64,000 nt of DNA from the NCBI GenBank assembly GCA_020056225.1, contig JAGVIE010000037.1, forward strand, positions 1 through 64,000. The letters are read 5' to 3'. The DNA is from Bacteroidota bacterium. GTDB taxonomy: Bacteria > Bacteroidota > Ignavibacteria > UBA10030 > SZUA-254. Position 1 is the first letter of the stretch. Every line of letters begins with the position of its first letter. The notes under the pieces were generated by a model. It worked only from the letters and a program-made list of their open reading frames with translations. It made no database searches and was not told the origin of the DNA. The translations under genes were made by a program, and so were the position numbers. This document shows, in pieces, positions 13,775 to 23,300 of the stretch.

Positions 13775-15910
13775 CTACAAATATATACCGAGCGATACTG
13801 ACCCAATAAAATTCCGTGGAAGCCCCGGCTCCAAATAAACAGGTTTTCCCATCGAGTTGAGTTGTGGATTTATCCAGACCGACGATGCATATTTTTGATC
13901 GGTCAGATTGTTGATGCCGAAAAATCCACGCACGAATAACTTGCTATCCGGTATCTTAAAATTATCCACTCCTACCGAAACATTAATGATATTGTATGCA
14001 GGTGTTTTATACAGATTCCTGTCATCGGCAAAATAATCTCCGACACCCAGTGCCGTAATTTTGGCGTAAGCGCTTTTTAGAACCTTCGGCGAATACCGCA
14101 AACCGATAGAATAGAAAAATTCAGGAACGCCCGACATCTTATTATCTTTAAGATCGGCATAATGCCCCGCACGCGATTGATCTAAATGAACCGAATCGAT
14201 CAGGTATTCTTTATACTTGTTGTTCGAGAAAGTCATTGCCGTTTCAAACGATAGTCCGTTATTAAGCTGAAGGTTCACACTAACTTCGGCTCCCATCCTC
14301 TGAGTTCTTCCGGCAGTGAAATAATAACCGCCGTCGTCATAAGGAATAATATCATTCCTTACTTCCAGCCAGTACAATGCGGCATCGTAAATCAGAGAGC
14401 CAATGCGCTCTTCTCCTCCCAGGAGGACAATGTGTTTCGTTCCCAATTCAACAGTTACCGATGTGATCGGTTCCAAAAGCGAATTTAGCGCACGGACGGT
14501 ATCTGTCCCGAATGTAGGAACTGGATCGACTTCATTTCCTGCCGGAGCTTCTACACCACCGCCAAAATTCGCATAAATACTTTGCGTCGCGGAAAGACGA
14601 TAGGTTATACCCGCCTTTGGCGTAATATGTTCGAACGATTTGCTGTCATCCAACTGCGGCGAGATATAATCATTGTAATAATATGTTATGTTATCATATC
14701 GCGCGCCTGCGATGACGCTGAACTTATTTCCAATCGATATTTCATTCTGAATGAATACGCCGAAATTGTTCGCTCCCTCTCTTTTGTTCGCCTTTACAGT
14801 CGTACTTCGGTCTCCTGATGCTGTAAGAGTATAAAAGTGCAAAGCGCCATCCTGGTATGCCTCATCGGCTCCGACCAGCAGAATATTTTTTACTTCATCG
14901 CTGAATGAAATATTATTCCGGTACGTCGCATTGCCCCCGACGTGGTACCGGTTAAAATCACGGAATGTTCCCCGCTCCGACCTCTGCAGATACTTCGTAC
15001 CGATGAATGCCGAAGTCGATATGCTATTAGCATGATTGATATCGTGCGAAAGCGTTACGCCGATACGACCGAGACGGTTGAATCTTCTTTCATCCCGTTT
15101 GATGAAAGTTGAATCCGCTTGCTCGGCAAGCGAATCATACTGTGCTTGCGAAAGCGGACCCGGAATTCTGAAAAGATTACCGCTTCCCGTCAAATACACT
15201 CCTAACGATGTACGATCACCCAGAGGTGAAACGATTCCGGTATTAATCAATGTTTGCGTACTGCTTGAGTGGTAACGCCATCCTTTAGAGTTAGTATTAC
15301 TCAAAGATAAAAAGAAGCGGCCTGCATCGAGCATCGTCCCGGCCTGAACCATTTCTTTGTGAAAGCCATAACTGCCGAACGAAGATTGAACGTCTGCGTA
15401 TGGTTCATCGAACCCGGAATTGGAGATAACATTTACAACGCCACCTGACGCGTTCCCCCACACTGCAGAGGCGTTAGACCGCACAACTTCCACACTGCCC
15501 GCGCCTGAGATGTCGATAAGGTCCATCGATGTTCTGCCGTCAGGTTCCGTCTCGGGAAAACCATCCAGCAGAATTCGAATTCCTCGCGACGTTCCTGCAT
15601 TCGATTTTGCACCAGCACCGCGGGCGCCGAATCCGCGTATCGATATTCGCACGTCCTGGTTTCCATAACGTGATTGTGCAAGCACACCGGGAATACTCGA
15701 AAGAATTTCATCGATTCCATATCCCTTGCCCGCGAGTGTTCCGTTCACATTGATTACACTTAGCGCAAGCGGGACTCCAATCCACGGCTCTGCGATTCGT
15801 GTTGCCGTTATCGTAACTGGTTTAAGTTTATATTTGATTGTATCCTCTTGCGAATAGCAATCATTGAATAAAAAAAGGAATACAATCAAGAGAAAGATAA
15901 AGCGTTTCAT
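13775..15910 (-). CDS. TonB-dependent outer-membrane receptor
   Basis: A 711-residue receptor with signal peptide (MKRFIFLLIVFLFLFNDCYS), a plug domain (residues ~30-150: ITATRIAEP, EILSSIPGVLAQSRYG, SIRGFGARGAG, ILLDGFPETEPDG, VEVVRSNASAVWGNASGGVVNV) and a ~22-strand beta barrel. The overall style is that of ferric-siderophore/FecA-type receptors; the ligand is not readable. A longer start at 15967 exists, but ATG 15910 has the ribosome site AGGATCAGAT and gives a normal signal peptide. The C-terminal YLEPGLPRNFIGSVSLGIYL fits barrel ends. It lies downstream of a small ORF and a hairpin in the leader. Confidence 0.9.
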   Translation of the reverse strand: MKRFIFLLIVFLFLFNDCYSQEDTIKYKLKPVTITATRIAEPWIGVPLALSVINVNGTLAGKGYGIDEILSSIPGVLAQSRYGNQDVRISIRGFGARGAGAKSNAGTSRGIRILLDGFPETEPDGRTSMDLIDISGAGSVEVVRSNASAVWGNASGGVVNVISNSGFDEPYADVQSSFGSYGFHKEMVQAGTMLDAGRFFLSLSNTNSKGWRYHSSSTQTLINTGIVSPLGDRTSLGVYLTGSGNLFRIPGPLSQAQYDSLAEQADSTFIKRDERRFNRLGRIGVTLSHDINHANSISTSAFIGTKYLQRSERGTFRDFNRYHVGGNATYRNNISFSDEVKNILLVGADEAYQDGALHFYTLTASGDRSTTVKANKREGANNFGVFIQNEISIGNKFSVIAGARYDNITYYYNDYISPQLDDSKSFEHITPKAGITYRLSATQSIYANFGGGVEAPAGNEVDPVPTFGTDTVRALNSLLEPITSVTVELGTKHIVLLGGEERIGSLIYDAALYWLEVRNDIIPYDDGGYYFTAGRTQRMGAEVSVNLQLNNGLSFETAMTFSNNKYKEYLIDSVHLDQSRAGHYADLKDNKMSGVPEFFYSIGLRYSPKVLKSAYAKITALGVGDYFADDRNLYKTPAYNIINVSVGVDNFKIPDSKLFVRGFFGINNLTDQKYASSVWINPQLNSMGKPVYLEPGLPRNFIGSVSLGIYL

Positions 15911-15943
15911 ATCTGATCCTATAAAAGAATAATAATCCATGGG

Positions 15944-15987
15944 CTTCGTATTTTTATGACTCATCATTTACAAAATTAAATACGAAG
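15944..15987 (-). promoter_or_regulatory. hairpin in the TonB-receptor leader
   Basis: Inverted arms CTTCGTATTT (15944-15953) and AAATACGAAG (15978-15987) are perfect over 10 bp, 34 nt before the receptor start. No T-run follows on the minus strand, so it is not a classical terminator. It may be a processing or stability element, or a leader regulator. Confidence 0.5.
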
Positions 15988-16008
15988 ACCCCGTTAATAT
16001 AAGTATGG

Positions 16009-16359
16009 TTATATGATCGGATATAAGGGTGGTGATTTATCCCGGACCGGTTCGGTTGATTCAATTTCGATCAGAAAAACAAAGCTTGGTTTGGATACGA
16101 CTCCGACAGTAACGGTCTTAATAGGCGGATGAAAAATAAACGCTTTCGGCGCGTTATCTTTATCGAATGTTTCCCAGTTCAAAGTTGGAAGAGATACCGC
16201 GACTTGTTTAGTGAATGGATCATTATTGGGATGATTTTGCTCGTACTCCTCGCTGAACAATTCCGTGCGGAATGCAAAATAATTAAACGCGAACAGAAGA
16301 TAGAACACCCTGCATGAAAGCTCCCGTAAAGTTGTATGACCTATGATAATATTAGGCAA
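16009..16359 (-). CDS. small hypothetical protein upstream of the TonB receptor
   Basis: A ~116-residue frame on the same strand and ~100 bp upstream of the receptor. The last ~90 residues look protein-like (VAVSLPTLNWETFDKDN, then FIFHPPIKTVTVGVV and DKSPPLYPII), and a hydrophobic stretch (VFYLLFAFNYFAF) precedes them. The only start at the 5' end is TTG; a GTG before VFYLLF is possible. An ATG with a good ribosome site exists in another frame just upstream, so a frameshift is possible. A strong promoter lies at 16448-16476. No family recognised. Confidence 0.5.
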   Translation of the reverse strand: MPNIIIGHTTLRELSCRVFYLLFAFNYFAFRTELFSEEYEQNHPNNDPFTKQVAVSLPTLNWETFDKDNAPKAFIFHPPIKTVTVGVVSKPSFVFLIEIESTEPVRDKSPPLYPII

Positions 16360-16447
16360 TAAGATTATGTACGATCAGAATTTCTGAATTTTATATTTAC
16401 TGTAGAATGCGGCCGAATAGTTTATTTGATACGAAATAAGATTGAAT

Positions 16448-16476
16448 AATATACAAAATGATGGATGGACATTCAA
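16448..16476 (-). promoter_or_regulatory. sigma-70-type promoter of the TonB-receptor unit
   Basis: On the minus strand: TTGAAT (16471-16476), 17-nt spacer GTCCATCCATCATTTTG, TATATT (16448-16453). The spacer matches that of the fumarase promoter at 14 of 17 positions. Confidence 0.75.
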
Positions 16477-16616
16477 ATAATGGGTGACCGTCTTTTTGAA
16501 AATCCTCGGCAAGAATATCCGAAGTAAATATGACTTGTTGTTTATCTCCGCATTTTTTATTTTAGAGATACAGAATCGACTAAATTATTATTACATAAGC
16601 ACAAAGGACAACATCT

Positions 16617-17558
16617 ATGAAAACCACCACAACCATACTCATTTTCCTTCTTATTGCATTAACGGTTCATGCGCAGGTGCCAGTAAAAAAGGATTTAATG
16701 AAGTTGATTGACAAACAAACACCTCCTCCTCCAAGTTCGAATGATGCTTTCGCGAGAATTTCATCAGATGATAATTCCGGCGCGATTATGTACAGTGCCC
16801 AAAAATTATTTGAGCCGATAGAACAAGAGGTAAAAAGTATTGAAGCGGAGTACGAAAGCCAAGCCAAATCCGCAGGTGGTTCAATGCCTGGATTATCCTC
16901 CAGCGATATGAAAAAAATGAACGACCCTGAAATGAAGAAAAAGATGAAATCGATGAGCAAGGAAGAGAAGATGAAAATGGCGATGGAGATGATGAAGTCG
17001 ATGCCTGCGGGCGGTCCTGTTGCCGAGATGGATCCGCCTCCCGTTCGCGCCGCGCTGGAAGAGTGGCAGAAAATTTCTAACGACACTCAAAATGAATTTC
17101 AGCGTTCAGTAGCCGAACAAAATGAGGAAACCAAGCTTCTCGAGGAATACCAGAAAGCTCAGTCTGAAATCGATGTATGGGAGAGAACTGAAATATCTAA
17201 ACTACCACAGATCAGCTCCGGTGAAATGAGCGCCCCCGATCCTGCGAAAGTGAATGATGTACAATTAAAATCGGCTGATAAACATATAGCGGTAGCTGAT
17301 AAACGGCTTGAGCAAATCCGATCGCGATGGCGCGCCTCAGTGGATCGGACAAAAAAGCGATATATGGTTTTTTATCAGAAATTAGTCGCTGCCAATTATG
17401 CGGCTGATTCGAAAAACTTTTCATCTAAAAAAATTCTCTCAGACGCACAGATGATATTACTCAAGAACATCAGCCATCAAATTGAACAGTCACGAAATGC
17501 ATGGGAAGAATCGGCTTCGTGGCAGGCACGCAGGATCAGAATCGAGAAGCAGAAGTAA
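16617..17558 (+). CDS. secreted coiled-coil protein with Met/Lys-rich segment
   Basis: A 313-residue protein with a signal peptide (MKTTTTILIFLLIALTVHA, cut before QVP). Residues ~100-130 are an unusual Met/Lys/Glu-rich stretch (DMKKMNDPEMKKKMKSMSK) and residues ~145-310 are long charged helices likely to form coiled coils (NEETKLLEEYQKAQSEIDVW, DKRLEQIRSRWRASVDRTKK). The ribosome site AAAGGA supports the start. No enzyme motif is seen. It is monocistronic between two minus-strand units. Possibly a periplasmic structural or metal-binding protein; function unknown. Confidence 0.75.
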   Translation: MKTTTTILIFLLIALTVHAQVPVKKDLMKLIDKQTPPPPSSNDAFARISSDDNSGAIMYSAQKLFEPIEQEVKSIEAEYESQAKSAGGSMPGLSSSDMKKMNDPEMKKKMKSMSKEEKMKMAMEMMKSMPAGGPVAEMDPPPVRAALEEWQKISNDTQNEFQRSVAEQNEETKLLEEYQKAQSEIDVWERTEISKLPQISSGEMSAPDPAKVNDVQLKSADKHIAVADKRLEQIRSRWRASVDRTKKRYMVFYQKLVAANYAADSKNFSSKKILSDAQMILLKNISHQIEQSRNAWEESASWQARRIRIEKQK

Positions 17559-17592
17559 ATTTATTGCAATAAAAAGCGGCTCAGATAGAATT

Positions 17593-17886
17593 CTACGCCA
17601 GCTTGATCTTTTTCCTTTTCCGGCGTAATTGTATCGTGAAGAAAATCGATTCCATGATCACCAATAGCACTAAAGACATGGTATCTCTATCGAACCATGG
17701 TCCGAAACCTTTTTCATATATTACCAACTTGAGAAGGAATGCCGAGATTGACCATCCCACAGAAAATATCAACGCCAGAAATCCGACAGCAAGAAGTCCT
17801 TCTTTCCAATCACCTTCCTGCCAGCGTTTGGTAAAAATTGTAACGGCTGTAATAACGTGAACGTAAAAAATAAATAGAGTAATCAT
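17593..17886 (-). CDS. small integral membrane protein
   Basis: 97 residues with three hydrophobic segments (LFIFYVHVITAVTIF, LLAVGFLALIFSVGWSISAFL, SLVLLVIMESIFFTI) and a strongly basic C-terminus (RRKRKKIKLA). It converges with the coiled-coil gene on the plus strand, 34 nt apart. No family recognised. The hydrophobic pattern and positive-inside tail make it a plausible real gene in the inner membrane. Confidence 0.65.
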   Translation of the reverse strand: MITLFIFYVHVITAVTIFTKRWQEGDWKEGLLAVGFLALIFSVGWSISAFLLKLVIYEKGFGPWFDRDTMSLVLLVIMESIFFTIQLRRKRKKIKLA

Positions 17887-17922
17887 TTAATCATGACTTG
17901 TAAATAGTGAGCAATAAATATC

Positions 17923-17950
17923 AAGTACAAAGTTGAAAGTACAAAGAATC
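17923..17950. repeat. heptanucleotide-phased degenerate repeat
   Basis: AAGTACA-AAGTTGA-AAGTACA-AAGAATC: four 7-nt units in phase in the spacer before the sugar transferase gene. Similar 7-nt phased repeats occur at 20252-20279, 20314-20348 and around 44508-45004. Confidence 0.55.
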
Positions 17951-17994
17951 GATCTGAGCTGATTAATGACGATCGACAAATGACCAGTGACATG

Positions 17995-19419
17995 TTAATG
18001 AACATCCTTTATAAGCAAAAAGACTTTCAAAGTTTTCACAAGAATTTTAATATCAAACCCCAATGACCAATTTTCAATGTAGTAGATGTCATACTTGATG
18101 CGTTCTTCGAGCGAAGTATTCCCCCGCAGCCCATTCACCTGTGCCCAACCCGTCATTCCCGTTTTAACTCTGTGACGATCAAGGTACTTAGGAACAAGTG
18201 TCTTGAACTGTTCAACGAAATATGGTCGCTCAGGCCTTGGACCAACAAGACTCATATCACCTTTGATGACATTGAACAACTGTGGTAATTCATCTAAACT
18301 TGTCTTCCTGAAAAATACACCTATCTTTGTCCGGCGTGGATCTTCTTCTTTTGCCCATGTGGGACCGGTATGCTGTTCCGCTTCCACCTTCATCGAACGG
18401 AATTTTATCATGTCGAATTGTTTACCATCCAATCCAACCCGCTTCTGCATGTAAAAAACGGGACCTTTCGATCCGAGTTTTATTAAGAGGGAGATAAGAA
18501 TAAGCAGCGGTGAGAATAGAATTATAAGAATTATTGATACGAAAAGATCAAATATTCTTTTGGTGATTCTTCCCCACGTTGTCATAGGAACACCTTTGAT
18601 CCGGATGAAAGGTAACCCTTCAATTTCTCTCATTTCAATCTTAGTGGGGCTTGCCATTATCTCAAGAATGTCCGGGACCATCAGGAATTCGATGTTCACT
18701 CCCTCGCATTCCTGCAGAAGTTTATATAGTTGGGGATGTTCGCCGTTCTCCAATGAGATAAGCGCGAGTTCGATACGTTCCTCTACGAGCTTATCGGGCG
18801 CTTGTGGTAACGTACCGAGGTGTTTTGCTTCTGTAAGCGGCAGAAGATGCGAGCAGGGTGTATCTGAAAAATACCCTATGAGCCTGTATCCGAGCAGTGG
18901 GTGATTGTGCAGGGATTTGAAAATTTGATTCGCAGTATCGTTGCAGCCGATGATGACTGCATTTCGCAACTCTCTGCCTTTAGCATACAATGCTTTTTCA
19001 ATCTGCAGAAGAATAAAACGGCTGGTGAAGATTGTTACGATAGAAGAAAACCACAGCACTCCGAAAACAACACGCGAGTACGAAAATGCACGATAGAAAA
19101 ATGCCGTACTCATAACGACTAACATTCCGATAGTAACTATCTTCACTATAGAAAATAATTCGTCGGTTAATGCAACATTCCTGCGTGCACCGTACATATT
19201 TTGTGAATTTGAAATCATTAACCAGATCGGGATGATTACGAATGAGCCGTAAATATACGCTTTAAGCGGCGGTATATCTTCTGTAAGCGGAAGAAAATTC
19301 AGAAAAGTTGTTTCAAACCTAAGCCAATATGAAAAGAGAAAAGATAATTCAATAGCGGCGCTGTCGAATATTACAGCGAGAGTCGGAATTAGAAAATCGT
19401 TTCGTCGAGGATTTGGCAT
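17995..19419 (-). CDS. polyprenyl-phosphate sugar-1-phosphate transferase (WcaJ/WbaP type)
   Basis: A 474-residue membrane enzyme that starts exopolysaccharide or O-unit synthesis by moving a hexose-1-phosphate to undecaprenyl phosphate. Residues ~1-125 hold four to five membrane helices, ~140-250 a Rossmann-like domain (NAVIIGCNDTANQIF), and from ~275 the catalytic bacterial sugar transferase domain: membrane anchor FDLFVSIILIILF, MIKFRSMKVEAEQ, RRTKIGVFFRKTSLDELPQ, GDMSLVGPRPERP, KTGMTGWAQVNGLRG. All conserved catalytic motifs are present. It follows gmhA and a small ORF on the same strand, fitting a surface-polysaccharide role. Confidence 0.9.
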   Translation of the reverse strand: MPNPRRNDFLIPTLAVIFDSAAIELSFLFSYWLRFETTFLNFLPLTEDIPPLKAYIYGSFVIIPIWLMISNSQNMYGARRNVALTDELFSIVKIVTIGMLVVMSTAFFYRAFSYSRVVFGVLWFSSIVTIFTSRFILLQIEKALYAKGRELRNAVIIGCNDTANQIFKSLHNHPLLGYRLIGYFSDTPCSHLLPLTEAKHLGTLPQAPDKLVEERIELALISLENGEHPQLYKLLQECEGVNIEFLMVPDILEIMASPTKIEMREIEGLPFIRIKGVPMTTWGRITKRIFDLFVSIILIILFSPLLILISLLIKLGSKGPVFYMQKRVGLDGKQFDMIKFRSMKVEAEQHTGPTWAKEEDPRRTKIGVFFRKTSLDELPQLFNVIKGDMSLVGPRPERPYFVEQFKTLVPKYLDRHRVKTGMTGWAQVNGLRGNTSLEERIKYDIYYIENWSLGFDIKILVKTLKVFLLIKDVH

Positions 19420-19426
19420 TTGTTTG

Positions 19427-19633
19427 TTAATGACTCTCGATAAAATATCGAAGTTCTCGGATTTCTCGTATGCACATTTTCATATCTTGTAGTGTACCAA
19501 TCATTGTATATAAAACCGATGTATTTTCAGAATATTCAATAGATTCATTATTCAATTTTGGAGATAGCAATTTTAGATTTTCTATTTGCTCATCTATTCG
19601 AACACAAATATCTGTTCCATTTTCCTCATTCAT
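19427..19633 (-). CDS. small helical protein between gmhA and the sugar transferase
   Basis: 68 residues from the ATG at 19633, which lies 7 nt after the gmhA stop and 7 nt before the sugar transferase start, so the three genes form a tight unit. The sequence is acidic and helical (RIDEQIENLKLLSPKL, IGTLQDMKMCIREIRELRYF), probably a coiled coil. No family recognised. A longer start inside gmhA (19681) exists but is less likely. Confidence 0.55.
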   Translation of the reverse strand: MNEENGTDICVRIDEQIENLKLLSPKLNNESIEYSENTSVLYTMIGTLQDMKMCIREIRELRYFIESH

Positions 19634-19640
19634 CGTTCGG

Positions 19641-20243
19641 TCATCCGAACATTTCGTTTTCGATAATTCCGCAGATAACATGAGCCACAGTTATATGTCC
19701 CTCCTGTATCCGCTGTGTATCGTTTGAGGGAATAATTATTGATACATCCACAATTTCTTTTGATGAGCCACCATCTTTTCCAAGCAATCCGATAACTATC
19801 ATACCGCGTCTCTTTGCCTCTGCAATCGCAAAATTTACATTGACCGATTTCCCGCTGGTACTGATTGCAAGTAAAATATCGCCTTTATTTCCAAGTGCCT
19901 CAACCTGCCTTGCAAATACATTCTCGAATCCGATATCGTTTCCTCCTGCGGTCAACATAGATGTATCAGTTGTTAAAGCTATTGCAGGGAGAGCAGGCCG
20001 ATTTTCCTTCGTCATACGAATGACAAACTCGGTTGCTATGTGCTGAGCATCTGCCGCACTCCCGCCGTTTCCGCAGATGAGAACTTTCTTCTTATCGTTG
20101 AAGGCTTTCATCATGGTATCAACAGCTTTCAGGATATCACCCGTGCAAGAATCGATGATTTTTTTCTTCATCTCCGCGCTCTCATTGAGCTGATCCTGAA
20201 CGTATTTTTGCCGATGTAGAAGTGTTAAAGGTAAATGTGCCAT
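19641..20243 (-). CDS. gmhA: phosphoheptose isomerase
   Basis: A 200-residue SIS-domain protein that converts sedoheptulose 7-phosphate to D-glycero-D-manno-heptose 7-phosphate, the first step of LPS-core heptose synthesis. Signatures: CGNGGSAADAQHIATEF, LTTDTSMLTAGGNDIGFENVFARQ, GDILLAISTSGKSVNV, and the C-terminal QRIQEGHITVAHVICGIIE with the metal/catalytic histidine. Length is normal. It heads a short unit with the helical ORF and the sugar transferase, all for surface polysaccharide. Confidence 0.95.
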   Translation of the reverse strand: MAHLPLTLLHRQKYVQDQLNESAEMKKKIIDSCTGDILKAVDTMMKAFNDKKKVLICGNGGSAADAQHIATEFVIRMTKENRPALPAIALTTDTSMLTAGGNDIGFENVFARQVEALGNKGDILLAISTSGKSVNVNFAIAEAKRRGMIVIGLLGKDGGSSKEIVDVSIIIPSNDTQRIQEGHITVAHVICGIIENEMFG

Positions 20244-20251
20244 ATCAATTC

Positions 20252-20348
20252 AAAAATAAAAAGTAAAAAGTAAAAAACGTTTGCTAATATTTACAACCAA
20301 CTAAGTACCAAGAACAAATAACAAATGACGAATAACGAATGACATTCA
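20252..20348. repeat. two blocks of heptanucleotide-phased repeats
   Basis: AAAAATA-AAAAGTA-AAAAGTA-AAAAAAC-like units at 20252-20279, and ACAAATA-ACAAATG-ACGAATA-ACGAATG-ACATTCA at 20314-20348, the last unit touching the alaS stop. Period is 7 nt in both. Confidence 0.6.
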
Positions 20349-23300
20349 TTTTAATAGATTCTTCACGATCATACCAACTTGTTTCATCGCTTCATCTAAT
20401 TTCGCAACATCCTTACCGCCGGCAGTTGCAAGATGCGGACGTCCGCCGCCGCCGCCGCCAACGAGTTTTGCTATCTCACCGACAATCTTGCCCGCTTGTA
20501 GCTTTTTATTCTTAATCAGATCGTCGGTTACAACACATACTAAAGATATTTTTTCGTTCATTACAGTTGCCAACAATCCAACTCCGGAACCGAGCTTTGA
20601 ACGTAGCGTATCTCCTAAACTTTGAAGCTCTTCTACACTCTGAACTTCCACTTTTTGAACAACTATCCTGAAGTTATCAATTAGCTCAGCGCCGGCAACC
20701 ATAGAATCGATACCTGAAGATACCTCTTTTACACGATATTTGCTAAGTTCCTTTTTCAGATCTATTGTAGACTTTGCAATATTCTCAATTACCGTTTCTC
20801 TTTCCTGAATCGCCCGCTCTATTTCATCGATAACTTTTGGTGTAATGGATTCGGCGGGTAGAGTTACTTTGCTGAGAGATTGCCACGGATATGTTTCGAC
20901 CTTTGTATGCTGGCTGAGTTGTTTCTCAAGTTTACCTTTCTCTATAAGAAGCTTCTCGATCTGAGCATCCATCTCACCCGTCTTTACAATGAGTTTCTGA
21001 ATGTGATCTTTCAATCCATCTCCTGTAACGGCTTCGATTCTGCGTATCCCGCTTGCTATGCTTGCCTCAGATATTATTTTGAAAAGCTGAATATCCTTTG
21101 TGTTCTTAACGTGCGTACCACCGCATAGCTCCCACGTGAAATCTTTCACCTCTACAACTCGGACTTTATCTCCGTACTTTTCACCGAAAAACATTTTAAG
21201 TTTTGGAAAGCGCCGCTTTGCTTCCTCAATTGGCAGCCAATCTTTGGGATCGTTGATTGCATAGACGGGAAGATCAAGAGCAATCTTCTCGTTCACAATA
21301 TCTTCTATCTTCCGAATTTGATCGGGAGTTATTTTTTCGAAATGATTGAAATCGAAACGCAAACGATCTGGAGCAACGAGTGAGCCCTGCTGATGAAGAT
21401 GCTCACCGAGCGTTATCCTCAAAGCTTCATGGATAAGATGGGTCGCTGTATGGTTGCGCATGATGTTATGGCGGCGGATTTCATTAACAACAGCGGTTAT
21501 GATGACCCTTGAATCCAAACTCTCCCTCTCTGAACCTGATAATGCAATCTTGATGCGTGGAAAATCTTCTATAATTCTTTCATCGACCAGATGAGCAATA
21601 CGATCTTGCATTTTTATGGTATTTCTAACTTGATACTCTTTTCCCCCAACAATAAATCTTCCTGTATCTCCAACCTGACCACCAGCTTCTGCGTAAAATG
21701 GAGTGGAATCAAGAATAAGCAAGTTGTCCTGCACGTCAATGAGGTGTGCTGCATGATTAAGTATTTCGTATCCAATAAATGGTCGAACCAAACGTACATT
21801 TACTTCACCTGCTAGTTCAAGTTCACCGCTAACATTGATACTCTTTTGAGCTCGAAGAGTTCCAGATGCAGCCGTGGTCGCCGCTATATTGCCTTGCAAG
21901 CCGACTTTCCGAGAGCGCTCTCGTTGTTCCTCCATCAATTCATTAAATTGGTCTAGGTCGACAATAACACCAGCATCTTTTGCCATCAATTCAGTTAAAT
22001 CAGGTGGAAATCCAAATGTATCATACATTTGATAAGCCTGAGATCCACTAATAGTATATTCTTTCATGTTTTTAAGATCATTTGCGACAGATCCTGAAGA
22101 GGGTATTGCAACACTAACAAATTCAGAAGACTTAAGTAGTGTAATTGATTCACCCTTCTTGTTGAAATCATTTTCCAATACCCATTTCACATATTGTTCA
22201 TCTATTTTCTCGCCATTAACAATGCTGCCCGTTTTTACATTCTCCAGAATGGCCCAACCGTTTGGAGTTTCAATCTTCATCCTTTCAGACGGCCAAAGAT
22301 AGGCTGTCGTTCCACCAATTTCATCAGAGAAAGTATCAAGTTGCTTGGTATAATAGCCTAAACTACCAGCTGCATGCTGGATCGCATCTGGGATGGCTTT
22401 AGTAACAAACACTTTGATTCCTTCCTCAAGTGTTTTGTTGAAACTTTCCTCTTCTCCCCTAATCACCCGCTCAATATGATTTTGCTTTTCTTTTATTTCA
22501 GGGAATTGCTCGCCCATTGATTTAACAACCGCTTCTACAACTTTGTAAATAAACGGTTCATGCAAACCAAGTGTTCTACCGAAGCGTGCACCTCGGCGGA
22601 GAATACGACGCATAACGTATCCCCGACCTTCGTTCGATGGTATTCCTCCATCAGCAATCGAGAAAGATAGCATACGAGCATGATCAGCCACAACACGCAT
22701 CGCGATATCAAGCGGGTCGTTAAGCTGTGCTTTGTATGGCTGACCTGCAATCTCAGAAATCCGATTTATTATCGGCATAAAAACATCGGTGTCGTAGTTA
22801 GATTTCTTCCCCTGCAACACCGCACAAATCCGTTCGAAACCCATACCCGTATCTACATGCTTTGAAGGAAGCGGTGTTAGTGTTCCCTTGTCGTCACGGT
22901 TGTATTGGATGAATACGAGGTTCCAAATTTCCATCACCCGCGGATCGCCTGCATTAACAAGCTTGCTGCCTGAAAAATCGTCAGTAAGATCAACATGAAT
23001 TTCAGAGCATGGTCCGCATGGTCCCGTCTCACCCATCTCCCAGAAATTATCTTTCTTACCGAAACGGATAACATGCGACGGATCGATATCTGTTACTTTT
23101 TTCCAAAGTTGTTCTGCTTCGTCATCAGATTCATAAACAGTAGCATACAAACGCTTCTTGTCGAGTCCCCAAACTTTTGTTAATAATTCCCACGCCCACT
23201 CGATTGCTTCTTTTTTATAGTAATCGCCGAACGACCAGTTGCCCAGCATCTCGAAAAATGTATGGTGATACGTATCTCTGCCAACTTCTTCAAGATCATT

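Noticed and set aside
15911-15967. Longer N-terminus for the TonB receptor (start at 15967)
   Set aside because: It would put polar residues before the signal peptide and overlap the leader hairpin; ATG 15910 has a better ribosome site.
17923-20348. Phased short repeats as a CRISPR array
   Set aside because: Units are only 7 nt, degenerate and without spacers; no cas genes are near.
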